Shown here: piece after piece, positions 43,957 through 53,025 of the stretch
Layout of the letters: each line of letters begins with the position of its first letter
How positions within the stretch are numbered: the stretch's first letter is position 1
Assembly (NCBI GenBank): GCA_038900335.1
Contig: JBBMRB010000006.1
Coordinates: 162,462 to 226,461 of the forward strand
From: Rs1 sp038900335
Lineage (GTDB): Bacteria > Pseudomonadota > Gammaproteobacteria > Pseudomonadales > Balneatricaceae
Reading direction: 5' to 3'
Length of the DNA: 64,000 nt
Notes under the pieces: generated by a model
Told to the model about the DNA's origin: nothing
What the model saw: only the letters and a program-made list of their open reading frames with translations
Databases searched by the model: none
Program-made: the position numbers and the translations under genes

Positions 43957-45078
43957 TTAAAGTGCTGAGCTCGCCGCTTGCTTGTTAAAATAAGGCTTAG
44001 CGTACATTGCTATGGCTATTTCTTTTTCCTGCTCAGATAACGTGTCAAAGCGCTGCATAAATGCCTGTTGCTTTTGCTCACTAATATCGTCGACTTGCCC
44101 TGCTGCAATTAGATTAGATTCATGCAATTGATACCCCTGATGAATCTGCAGATCTATATACTCAGCTAATTTTGCAGGATCCTCTATATCTGTATTGATA
44201 ACATCACCAAAATGGACATGTACATGCCCTTTTAGGCCAGTAATGCCACTGACAATGCTCTCTATGTCTTCAAATTCGCTTTTGGTATAACCCTGCCCAG
44301 CTGACTTTACTGCCAGCTCTTTTGCCTTGCTGATATCACAGGGGTCTAGCTCGTATGATATCGACACTGGCACTATGTTTAGCTTTGCTGGCATTTGTGA
44401 GAAACTAAAGTTTTTGCGTTGTGACATGTGCAGCATTTTAAGTAGTGCGGCATCTGTTCTGTCATCGCCATTTTTGGCACGCCCTTCGCGCTGGGCTATC
44501 CATATAGAAGCCTCATCCACTACGATACTGTGGTGAATGTAAGATGATAAATGCGTTAAAGCTTTCATCATTTCGCGCGGTGCTTTAGCTGAGCGCTTAA
44601 CAATGAAGCTCTTATTTAAGCGCATTAAATCTGATACGTAATCTTTAGATAACAAATTATCGCCAATGGCGATGCGTACCGTCTGCATCTCTTTGTGATA
44701 TAACATCCAATTGACAAAGGCGGGGTCCATAGCGATATCTCGATGATTTGAGATAAAAAGGTAAGCGCCATCTGGATCTAGATTCTCAACACCTGAACAC
44801 GTAGTTTTGGTGGTCGAGCGTGAGATCATCTTTTGCATGAAGCCTGCAACAACAAACTGGAAGTCTCGCACCGTTTCTATATCGCCGAATTGTCTGGCAA
44901 GGCCTATGCGAATAATGCTGTTTGTTAGAGCCGGTAACCATCGATATAGCTTGGGAAACTTATATTGAGAGACAGCACCGACAAACTCATTATTATGTAA
45001 TAACGAATTTAAAACCGCAGGTATTTCAGAGTCTTTGTAAGGGCGAATATCACTATAGAGATCTTGATCAGAATTCAC
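43957..45078 (-). CDS. 1-acyl-sn-glycerol-3-phosphate acyltransferase-family protein
   Basis: A 373-residue PlsC-superfamily protein. The acyltransferase motif NHRDIAMDP (HX4D) and the later QREGRAKNGDDRTD (variant of the EGTR block) are visible. The protein is longer than PlsC by an N-terminal region of about 110 residues and a C-terminal helical tail. It is probably involved in lipid remodelling, but the acceptor is unknown. It lies upstream of moaC with a 59-base gap and on the same strand. Confidence 0.82.
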   Translation of the reverse strand: MNSDQDLYSDIRPYKDSEIPAVLNSLLHNNEFVGAVSQYKFPKLYRWLPALTNSIIRIGLARQFGDIETVRDFQFVVAGFMQKMISRSTTKTTCSGVENLDPDGAYLFISNHRDIAMDPAFVNWMLYHKEMQTVRIAIGDNLLSKDYVSDLMRLNKSFIVKRSAKAPREMMKALTHLSSYIHHSIVVDEASIWIAQREGRAKNGDDRTDAALLKMLHMSQRKNFSFSQMPAKLNIVPVSISYELDPCDISKAKELAVKSAGQGYTKSEFEDIESIVSGITGLKGHVHVHFGDVINTDIEDPAKLAEYIDLQIHQGYQLHESNLIAAGQVDDISEQKQQAFMQRFDTLSEQEKEIAIAMYAKPYFNKQAASSAL

Positions 45079-45230
45079 TGTACTTAAAACCTAATTATTT
45101 TATTGTAAGCTTACTATTCTAGCGGTTCAGCGTGGTTATTGCACTATTAGCATCACCTTAATAGGAACTAATAGCGCTTATAATATTTCACTGCAATAAC
45201 TGACTACAGCCAAACCCACAACCAACCTTT

Positions 45231-46463
45231 TTAGCCTAACAACTCTTTAAAACTTATAAAGTCAACCAGCTCTCCTGCTGCAAAGACGCTGTCAACAGGG
45301 ATAACAATTAAGCCATTGGCCGCACTTGCAGTAGACAACATACCTGAGCTTTGGTTGGCAAAACGGGTCACTACACCATCGTCATAAACCCCTCGTAAAT
45401 ACTCTTCACGAGTACCTGCTTTTAAGTGATCAAAACCGGCAACCGCTTTAAATCGTAATGCTTTTGTGACGATACCACCTTGTAACTTCGTTAAATACGG
45501 CTTGGTGAATAGACAAAACGTAATCAGTGCAGAGGCGGGGTTACCCGGTAAACCAAAGATAGGAGTGTTACCAACGCGCCCATAGGCTAACGGTTTTCCT
45601 GGCTTTAATTTAATACGCCACATGTTAAGCTGGCCTAAAGCATCGACCGCACTTTTAATATGATCCTCTTCGCCAACTGATACACCACCGGTACTAATAA
45701 TTAAATCAGCGCTTTGCGCAGCGTTTGCCAGTGCTTTTTTGGTATCATCCAACGTATCAGCGACTTTTCCTAAATCAACTACTTGCATCCCTAACTGTTG
45801 GATCAATGCCGTTAACATCGCCCTGTTGGAATTATAAATTTTGCCCGCAGGCAATTCATCCCCAGGCTCAACCAGCTCATCACCTGTTGATAAAATAGCG
45901 ACTTTTATACGCTTGTAGACACTTACCCTCGCCTGCCCTGCTGATGCGAGCACACCGATATCGGCAGCGGATAACACTCTGCCGATAGGGTGTAATTTTT
46001 CACCTAATGTTAAATCCTGTCCTTTAGGGCGCACGTTTTGACCTAATACAATATTTGCTGGTAAATGCACGCCTTCTTCATCTTCTACCACTTGCTCTTG
46101 CATAATGACTGTATCTGCACCGACTGGCAGATTGGCTCCTGTAAAAATACGCGCGACTGTGCCAGCTGTTAATTCTCTAGGATTATCCCCGGCGGCAATT
46201 CGCATCGATAGCGCTAACACACTGGGAGTATTAACTTGTAAGCTCGCATGTGCCAGAGCATAACCATCCATACTACTATTATCTTGTGGAGGTACATCAA
46301 CTGCAGATACTGGCTGCTGTGCTAACACGCGACCTAATGCCTCTTTTAAAGGCACTGTCTCTATATCACAGTGAGTGACAACATCTGCCAACAGACGATC
46401 TAAGGCTTGTTCAACGGGAATAAGAGGATTGGGTTTAAATTCCTTATTTGTTAGATCAGTCAT
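45231..46463 (-). CDS. moeA: molybdopterin molybdenumtransferase MoeA
   Basis: A MoeA of about 410 residues. Signature segments: DVPPQDNSSMDGYAL, IFTGANLPVGADTVIMQE, ILSTGDELVEPGDELPAGKIYNSN, TGGVSVGEEDHIKSA and the FGLPGNPASALITF end of the MoeA catalytic domain. It inserts molybdate into MPT-AMP. Three in-frame ATGs lie near the start. I choose the last (46463), but the longer forms from 46478 are possible. It is in the same direction as moaC/moaD but separated by an acyltransferase and a 150-base gap. Confidence 0.95.
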   Translation of the reverse strand: MTDLTNKEFKPNPLIPVEQALDRLLADVVTHCDIETVPLKEALGRVLAQQPVSAVDVPPQDNSSMDGYALAHASLQVNTPSVLALSMRIAAGDNPRELTAGTVARIFTGANLPVGADTVIMQEQVVEDEEGVHLPANIVLGQNVRPKGQDLTLGEKLHPIGRVLSAADIGVLASAGQARVSVYKRIKVAILSTGDELVEPGDELPAGKIYNSNRAMLTALIQQLGMQVVDLGKVADTLDDTKKALANAAQSADLIISTGGVSVGEEDHIKSAVDALGQLNMWRIKLKPGKPLAYGRVGNTPIFGLPGNPASALITFCLFTKPYLTKLQGGIVTKALRFKAVAGFDHLKAGTREEYLRGVYDDGVVTRFANQSSGMLSTASAANGLIVIPVDSVFAAGELVDFISFKELLG

Positions 46464-46667
46464 GTTTTTTCTCATCATAAATCGTTAGAATTGAATAGTG
46501 AACATCTGGGGAATGTCTGGTATGTTCCTTAGCGATACACTAATACTATATTAGTGCGGATGTTATCGTATCTACTCACAAGTTACACACGATAAGTTTA
46601 CTCAGCTATTAAACATCAGCGCAATAAACTAAATTTTAATTCAGCCACTAATAAAGAGCTTCACATC

Positions 46668-47042
46668 ATGTACTTAATTGCTAAACATTCCCATTTAACA
46701 TTAGTTTTACTGAGCGTCAGTTTCTTAATTATCCGCGTGATAGCGGCATCGGTAAATTCACAGTGGCTGCAACAAAAATGGGCTAAAATAGCGCCTCATA
46801 TTATCGATACGCTATTACTTATTAGTGTTATTGTCTTAATGGCTCTGCTACAGCAGTACCCTATTGTTAACGGTTGGTTAACAGCTAAACTAATCGCATT
46901 AATTGCCTATATTATCTTTGCCGCTAGGGCGATGAAAGCAAATAAAAATGCAGCGACACGCTTCACGTTTCTGTTCATCGCATTAGGCTGCATCGCCTAT
47001 ATGGCAACCGTTGCCATTACCAAGAACCCACTACCGTTTTAA
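46668..47042 (+). CDS. SirB2-family membrane protein
   Basis: A 124-residue integral membrane protein with four predicted helices. AKHSHLTLVLLSVSFLIIRV and the KIAPHIIDTLLLISVI segment are characteristic of the SirB2/YchQ family, including the His-Ser-His pattern at the N-terminus. E. coli and Salmonella members are described as an invasion-gene regulator but have no settled biochemical role. It stands alone and points away from moeA. Confidence 0.82.
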   Translation: MYLIAKHSHLTLVLLSVSFLIIRVIAASVNSQWLQQKWAKIAPHIIDTLLLISVIVLMALLQQYPIVNGWLTAKLIALIAYIIFAARAMKANKNAATRFTFLFIALGCIAYMATVAITKNPLPF

Positions 47043-47214
47043 GGGTTATTAATAGATAATCGCTGCAACAAGCTAATATGGCATCTGCAGATAGTTATTT
47101 TAAATAGTCGAGCATAGAAAATACAGTTACTTATCTCTATAGATAAGTAACTGTCATACTCGATAGATTGTGCTAACAACTGATAGCATCTAGTGACTTC
47201 TAACTATTGGTGAG

Positions 47215-48138
47215 CTAGTAGGCTTTGTATATAATTTCCATCACCTTGGACAACTCTTCACGCCAAGGACGTTGATGTATACCAAAATTTCTTAACATCT
47301 TTTTACAGTTCAACACTGAAGAGGCCGGTCTCTCTGCGTTAGTGTATAACTCATGGCGCGGGATAGAGTTAATTGTCTGCGCACAAAGCTCTTCATACTG
47401 GCTGGCTCTGGCAAAGATAGCCTCTAAGAATTTATATCTAGTGGTCACTTCAGCACCACAGTAATGATAAGTCCCCCAGGCACCACTGGTTTCACCCGTT
47501 TCTTCATTTAGCTGGCGAATCATTGCAAAAATAACACGTGCGATATCTTCAGCGGAGGTTGGGCAGCCCTGTCGATCATCGGCGGCAAACATTTCTTTTT
47601 CTACTCTCGCCTTCTCCAGCGAGTGCGTTAAAAAATTAGCGCCCCAGTGAGAGAAAAGCCAACTGACGCGCAATATAATATGCTTGTCTAATTTTTGACG
47701 AAGCATTTGCTCGCCCTGCCACTTACTTTTACCGAAAATACCTAATGGTATCGTTTTATCTTCTTCGCTATAGCCACTAGCATAATGGCCATCAAACACA
47801 TGATCGGTAGATAAATGGATGATAGGGATCGATTTTTGTCGGCAAACATCTGCCAGAGTCGCCACGAAATCGCGATTAAGCAAATAACACAGATCAACCT
47901 TTTTTTCACTGACAACAACAGAGTTATAACCCAAGGTATTAATCACAAAATCTGGGTGGCTCTGCTCTATCACATCAGCGACCACTTGCTTATCTCGCAA
48001 ATCGGGTGCATTCGATGTCGCCTCTATTACCTCAAATATCGAACTGCTCTCGCCAGCTTTCAACAGCGCCTTACCCACTTGTTCTTTAGGGCCTGTTACC
48101 AGTAATTTGATTTTTCGATCGCTTGCCCAATGAACCAT
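47215..48138 (-). CDS. RmlD-like sugar-nucleotide SDR protein with altered active site
   Basis: A 307-residue extended short-chain dehydrogenase of the dTDP-4-dehydrorhamnose reductase type (HLSTDHVFDG, LGIFGKSKWQGEQ, LRVSWLFSHWGANFL). Two key positions differ from the active family. The nucleotide-binding TGxxGxxG is TGPKEQVG (Glu19 for Gly). The catalytic YxxxK is FGKSK (Phe135 for Tyr, Lys139 kept). It may be a non-catalytic sugar-nucleotide-binding protein or act on another substrate. No rhamnose genes are nearby. It follows proV in the leftward direction by about 120 bases. Confidence 0.8.
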   Translation of the reverse strand: MVHWASDRKIKLLVTGPKEQVGKALLKAGESSSIFEVIEATSNAPDLRDKQVVADVIEQSHPDFVINTLGYNSVVVSEKKVDLCYLLNRDFVATLADVCRQKSIPIIHLSTDHVFDGHYASGYSEEDKTIPLGIFGKSKWQGEQMLRQKLDKHIILRVSWLFSHWGANFLTHSLEKARVEKEMFAADDRQGCPTSAEDIARVIFAMIRQLNEETGETSGAWGTYHYCGAEVTTRYKFLEAIFARASQYEELCAQTINSIPRHELYTNAERPASSVLNCKKMLRNFGIHQRPWREELSKVMEIIYKAY

Positions 48139-48259
48139 TTAATACCTTTTTAATCTTGGATTGACATAATGTTGGTAGCCTTATCTTAATGCAAAAAATG
48201 TTTTATACATATCATTAAATCATTAAATTAATAGCTCTTTTGGCTCTTATCTATCTTTA

Positions 48260-49294
48260 TTATTGATTCACTATCTGTGCTAATTTACCCGCATCTATGC
48301 AGCCTTTAGCCTGGCCATCTGCTCCTAATACTAAAGCATATTGCGCATCAGCACTTAGAAAATCATGCAAAACACTTTTGATCGTGTCTTCTTCTCTTAC
48401 ATGGATGATCTTTTGATTTGTCAGCGCAGGTATCGTTTTTGACATCACCGCTTTGACTTTTAATATATTAACTCGACTGACATCTGCAGCAAATTTTTGT
48501 ACGTAATCATTAGCAGGGTGCATTAAAATACTCTGTGCATTACCCTGCTGAATCAGCTGACCTTGATTTAAAATAGCAATGCGATCTCCTAGCTTAAGCG
48601 CCTCATCTAAATCGTGGGTAATAAACACAATAGTTTTATGTAACTCTTGCTGTAACATCAGCAACATATCCTGCATATCTGCACGTATCAGTGGGTCGAG
48701 CGCGCTAAATGCCTCATCTAGCATTAAAATATCGGCATCACAAGCCAGCGCCCTAGCCAGCCCGACCCGCTGCTGCATACCGCCGGACAACTGGGCTGGA
48801 TATTTTTGGGCAAAACCTTGTAGCCCCACGCGCTCTAACCAATAGTTACTCATCTCTTTAATGAAGGCTTCTTTTTTGCCTTGTACTTTCAAACCAAAGG
48901 CGATGTTATCAATGATGTTACGATGTGGTAGCAATGCAAAATTTTGAAAGACCATTGCCGTTTTCTGTCGTCGATAATCACTAAGCTGCGACTTATTAAA
49001 CTGGCATACATCTTCATTATCAACGATAATTTTACCTGCAGTTGGCTCGATAAGGCGGTTAATATGACGGATCAAGGTTGATTTTCCCGATCCAGATAAC
49101 CCCATAATGACTTCTATCGAATTTTCATGTAAATCCATAGTAATATTATTTAATGCTAATACATGATTGTATTTTGCTAGCATTGTCGCACGATCAATAC
49201 CCTGCTCTAGATAAGGCAGCATCGCCTGCGCTTTATTACCAAATACTTTGGATAAACCCTGCAGCGAAATTTTAACCTTCTTAGAGCTACTCAT
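48260..49294 (-). CDS. proV: glycine betaine/proline ABC transporter ATP-binding protein ProV
   Basis: A 344-residue ATPase of the QAT type. Walker A GLSGSGKST, Q-loop FQNFALLPH, signature LSGGMQQRVGLARAL and Walker B ILMLDEAFSALD are intact. The C-terminal part is about one CBS domain, shorter than the 400-residue E. coli ProV, which has two, so ionic-strength sensing may differ. The start is ATG 49294 with AGGGA upstream, overlapping the proW stop by 8 bases. The longer frame up to 49348 lies inside proW. It powers betaine uptake with ProW and ProX. Confidence 0.94.
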   Translation of the reverse strand: MSSSKKVKISLQGLSKVFGNKAQAMLPYLEQGIDRATMLAKYNHVLALNNITMDLHENSIEVIMGLSGSGKSTLIRHINRLIEPTAGKIIVDNEDVCQFNKSQLSDYRRQKTAMVFQNFALLPHRNIIDNIAFGLKVQGKKEAFIKEMSNYWLERVGLQGFAQKYPAQLSGGMQQRVGLARALACDADILMLDEAFSALDPLIRADMQDMLLMLQQELHKTIVFITHDLDEALKLGDRIAILNQGQLIQQGNAQSILMHPANDYVQKFAADVSRVNILKVKAVMSKTIPALTNQKIIHVREEDTIKSVLHDFLSADAQYALVLGADGQAKGCIDAGKLAQIVNQ

Positions 49295-50174
49295 GAAGGT
49301 TTCCCTGTCTGTGTTTTTGGATCCGCTGACCGTAATGCTGGGATACACGATCGAAAATAATAGCGATCACAACTATTGCCAAACCATTGAGCAATCCCAT
49401 CGCAAAATATTGATTAGTAATCGCTTTCAAGACTGGCTGGCCAAGCCCTTTAACACCAATCATCGACGCAACTACCACCATTGATAGCGCCATCATAATG
49501 GTTTGGTTAATACCTGCAAAAATAGATGGTAAAGCGAGAGGAAATTGTACACTTGTTAATGTTTGCCATGAACTACAGCCAAACGCTTGCGCCGCTTCCA
49601 TCACACTTTTATCCACTTCACGCAGGCCTAAATTAGTTAACCTAACCACTGGTGGTAACGCATAAATGATTACTGCGATTAAACCTGGCACTTTACCAAT
49701 ACCTAGCAGCATCACCACGGGGATTAAATACACAAAGCTGGGCATTGTCTGCATAACATCAAGAATAGGGGAGACAACAGACTGAACCTTGTTTGATTTA
49801 GCCATTGCAATACCTAATGGGATACCAATCATAATGGCAATCAGTGTGCAGACACTAATAATGGATAATGTACGCATCGTATCATCCCACATACCTAAGT
49901 AGCCGACAGACATTAGCGCTAAAACAACCCCAATAACCATTTTGTAACTGCGACTAGCCAGATACACTAAACAGGCACAAACTATGATCATTATTGGCCA
50001 GGGTGTATTCAGTAATAATTTTTCACTAAATATTAGAAAATCCAATAATGGATCGAAAAACGTTTCTAAAGCATCACCGTATTGCTGGCTAAACTCTCTA
50101 AAACTTTCATCAATAGATTGGCGCATTGCACGCAAATCTGCTCGTGACATACTTGGAAACTCACTCCAGCTCAA
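49287..50174 (-). CDS. proW: glycine betaine/proline ABC transporter permease ProW
   Basis: A 295-residue permease with a soluble N-terminus, about seven helices and the EAA-loop (EAAQAFGCSSWQTL). The segment MQTMPSFVYLIPVVMLLGIGKVPGLIA is typical ProW. It forms the channel of the osmoprotectant importer with ProV, with which it overlaps. The binding protein gene proX lies 1.6 kb away, cut off by a reversed sstT. Confidence 0.94.
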   Translation of the reverse strand: MSWSEFPSMSRADLRAMRQSIDESFREFSQQYGDALETFFDPLLDFLIFSEKLLLNTPWPIMIIVCACLVYLASRSYKMVIGVVLALMSVGYLGMWDDTMRTLSIISVCTLIAIMIGIPLGIAMAKSNKVQSVVSPILDVMQTMPSFVYLIPVVMLLGIGKVPGLIAVIIYALPPVVRLTNLGLREVDKSVMEAAQAFGCSSWQTLTSVQFPLALPSIFAGINQTIMMALSMVVVASMIGVKGLGQPVLKAITNQYFAMGLLNGLAIVVIAIIFDRVSQHYGQRIQKHRQGNLHE

Positions 50175-50442
50175 AACACACTCCCTAATATCGCCTTTAA
50201 CAAGATAATAATTGTACCTTATTGTGATAGAGATCGCCTTATTTACGAAAAAGCGGCATAGACGCCCTATATCGCAGTTAATTATGTTATTTTCAGCGCC
50301 GTTTTTCGTACCTACTAACTAGCCCTTTAATTGTAGCCAACCTAACGAGCGACAACTGTAGCGTTGAGTCATAGTACAAAAGCACCTTATCGTAAATAAC
50401 GACTTTCATTATCTTTGCAACAATACACAGTAGGACATATTT

Positions 50443-51666
50443 ATGAGTTCAAATTTCACTGCACTCCAACGTTTAATAAACTCCAGTTTAGTGTTACAAA
50501 TTGTTATTGGCATCATCGCAGGCGTCGCACTGGCGTCGTTTTCTCCAAGCAGCGCTAAATCCGTCTCATTTGTTGGTGAATTTTTTGTTAGCGCATTGAA
50601 AGCCGTCGCTCCAATACTGGTCTTTATATTGGTAGCATCTGCCATTGCCAATCAAAAAAAAGGAGCGCATTCCAGCCTTAAACCAGTGATTCACTTATAC
50701 TTAGTGGGCACATTATTAGCCTCTATTAGCGCGGTATTATTTAGTTATGTTTTTCCGACGCAACTCATTTTAGTCACCTCTGATATAAGCACAACACCAC
50801 CTGAGGGCATTTTAGAAGTTTTAAATACCTTATTATTTAAGATTGTTGACAACCCAGTGAACGCTTTAGTCACAAGTAATTTCATCGGTATTTTAGCGTG
50901 GGCGATCGGTTTAGGTTTAGCATTACAGCACGCTAGCGAGTCAACCAAAAATATTTTACACGACCTTGCCAATGGCGTATCAAAAATTGTACGTTTAGTG
51001 ATCCGCTTAGCACCTATTGGTATTTTCGGCCTAGTCGCCACAGCTTTTGCACAGACAGGGTTTGACTCACTCGCTAGTTACTCACACTTACTAGCTGTAC
51101 TTATTGGCTCTATGGTGTTTATTGCATTAGTTGTAAACCCTATGATTGTCTATCTTAAATTAGCTACTAATCCATACCCGCTGGTTTTACAGTGCTTACG
51201 TGAATCAGGTGTCACTGCATTCTTTACCCGCAGCTCAGCAGCTAACATCCCAGTGAATATGGCTTTATGTGAAAAACTAGGGGTAGATGAAGATACATAT
51301 TCTGTCTCTATTCCACTAGGTGCAACCATTAATATGGCGGGCGCCGCTATTACCATCACAGTACTTACACTCGCTGCCGTCAATACACTAGGCATTGAAT
51401 TTGATATTTTCACGGCTATTTTACTCAGCGTTGTCGCTGCTATCTCTGCGTGTGGAGCCTCAGGTGTTGCCGGTGGATCGCTATTATTAATCCCCCTTGC
51501 CTGTAGCCTATTTGGTGTACCGAATGAAATAGCGATGCAAGTCGTCGCGATTGGTTTTATCATTGGTGTGATTCAAGATTCAGCAGAGACAGCACTAAAC
51601 AGCTCTACAGACGTAATATTCACGACGGCTGCTTGTCGCGCTCAACAGCAAAAGAATCAAAATTAA
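50443..51666 (+). CDS. sstT: serine/threonine:sodium symporter SstT
   Basis: A 407-residue DAACS-family carrier. The conserved stretches LKAVAPILVFILVASAIA, TRSSAANIPVNMALCEKLGV and the sodium/substrate motif IPLGATINMAGAAITIT are all there. It imports serine and threonine with sodium. It is transcribed opposite to, and in between, proW and proX. This is an unusual place for sstT. A strong bidirectional terminator follows it. Confidence 0.95.
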   Translation: MSSNFTALQRLINSSLVLQIVIGIIAGVALASFSPSSAKSVSFVGEFFVSALKAVAPILVFILVASAIANQKKGAHSSLKPVIHLYLVGTLLASISAVLFSYVFPTQLILVTSDISTTPPEGILEVLNTLLFKIVDNPVNALVTSNFIGILAWAIGLGLALQHASESTKNILHDLANGVSKIVRLVIRLAPIGIFGLVATAFAQTGFDSLASYSHLLAVLIGSMVFIALVVNPMIVYLKLATNPYPLVLQCLRESGVTAFFTRSSAANIPVNMALCEKLGVDEDTYSVSIPLGATINMAGAAITITVLTLAAVNTLGIEFDIFTAILLSVVAAISACGASGVAGGSLLLIPLACSLFGVPNEIAMQVVAIGFIIGVIQDSAETALNSSTDVIFTTAACRAQQQKNQN

Positions 51667-51692
51667 TTAAAACTAGCTAAACAGCTGGCAAT

Positions 51693-51720
51693 AAAAAACC
51701 GAGCGATTGCTCGGTTTTTT
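51693..51720. terminator. bidirectional terminator between sstT and proX
   Basis: A perfect 12-bp stem (AAAAAACCGAGC with its complement) around a GATT loop. The A- and T-arms serve the converging sstT and proX. Confidence 0.92.
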
Positions 51721-51742
51721 AATTAGTCTAAGTCTAGGCATA

Positions 51743-52744
51743 CTACAGCGCTTTAACGACTTTATCTGCAATCTCTGCAGGTAACCAGCTACGCCACAAA
51801 GACTCATTATTTTTCAAGAAGTAGTAAGCTGCATCTTCACCATTGGCCTGGTTTTGGTCCATATAAACCAGTACTTCACCAACTTGAGCGGAGGTATAAG
51901 AGCGCTTATTTAAATAACTCATCACTTGCGGGTTTTCTTTAGCAAATGTTGTCACAGTCACAGTGTTCATCTTAGACTCTATCCAAGGAGAACGTTTTGG
52001 CGTATCACAACCACTAACCGATAAACATTTATGCCAGTTATCTTCATCAAAATCAGCAGCAAAATCTAGCTTCTTAAGATTGTATTTAGCAGCACCGATG
52101 GTTGGTTGCCAGTAGTAGCCAAACCACGCTTGGTTGCGCTCAGATGCTTTGGCAATAGCTCCCTCTAACCCAGCGGAAGATCCTGGATCAACCATGGCAA
52201 AACCTGCTTTGGCAAAGTTATAGGCACTGGCCTTCGCTAGATTAATATTCACTCCTTCACAGCCCCAGCCCGCTGGGCAATTCATAAAGGCAGCTTTATC
52301 GGGCTCCTCTTTATTTGGGAATAGCTCAGGGTGAGCCAATACATCATCAACCGTTTGAATTTGTGGATATTTATCGGCAATTGCACGTGAAATAAACCAC
52401 CCTTCTGACGCATCAGAAACCAGCTGCACACCTATTGTCAAATCGCCTTTTTGCTCAGCAGCTTTGAGCCTGACTGATACGGCATTCCCCCAAAACTCAG
52501 GAGCTATGTCAGGCTCGCCTTTAGACTCCATAGATGCAAATGTGGTGTTGGTAGCCCCAGGCACTAACTCGACACGACAGCCGTAGCCTTCTTGTAGAAT
52601 AATTTTATCTAGATTAGCAGCGAACTCGGCACTGGCCCAATTCATCTCAGCAATTGTCACATCTGCACAGCTAGCTATGGCTGTGCTCGATGCTAAACCG
52701 ATACAAGAGCTAACTAAAATTTTGTTCAATACGCGCTGTTTCAT
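51743..52744 (-). CDS. proX: glycine betaine ABC transporter substrate-binding protein ProX
   Basis: A 333-residue periplasmic protein. The signal peptide likely ends at IAS (about residue 24). The mature part has the ProX/OpuAC-type fold: IAEMNWASAEFAA, DIAPEFWGN, GWFISRAIA and a WFGYYWQPT tryptophan/tyrosine stretch of the kind that cages betaine's trimethylammonium group. Six cysteines (CADVTI; CRVEL; CPAGWGC; CLSVSGC) could form disulfides. It has its own transcript, leftward, separated from proWV by sstT. Its betaine would feed the N-methyl-glycine oxidation genes at 5-11 kb. Confidence 0.93.
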   Translation of the reverse strand: MKQRVLNKILVSSCIGLASSTAIASCADVTIAEMNWASAEFAANLDKIILQEGYGCRVELVPGATNTTFASMESKGEPDIAPEFWGNAVSVRLKAAEQKGDLTIGVQLVSDASEGWFISRAIADKYPQIQTVDDVLAHPELFPNKEEPDKAAFMNCPAGWGCEGVNINLAKASAYNFAKAGFAMVDPGSSAGLEGAIAKASERNQAWFGYYWQPTIGAAKYNLKKLDFAADFDEDNWHKCLSVSGCDTPKRSPWIESKMNTVTVTTFAKENPQVMSYLNKRSYTSAQVGEVLVYMDQNQANGEDAAYYFLKNNESLWRSWLPAEIADKVVKAL

Positions 52745-53025
52745 ATTAAATCCTATTTTAAATAGTGACAGGGCTCAAATCGTCACTATGTGATATATAA
52801 CTTTTTAGGTTAAACCATAACAGTAAAATAAAATTTTATCATTTGAAAATTATCATTTGAAAAAATAGTCTAGCTAACAGTTACTGTGATCACAGTGATT
52901 TTATATCGGGTTACAGACGCATTATGGAAGGAGTACTGCCAGGATCAGTAACTCATTAAACGATAGCAGCTATATATTACTCTTATAGTACTATCGCTTA
53001 ATGTGGCTCTATTAAATTACTGTCA

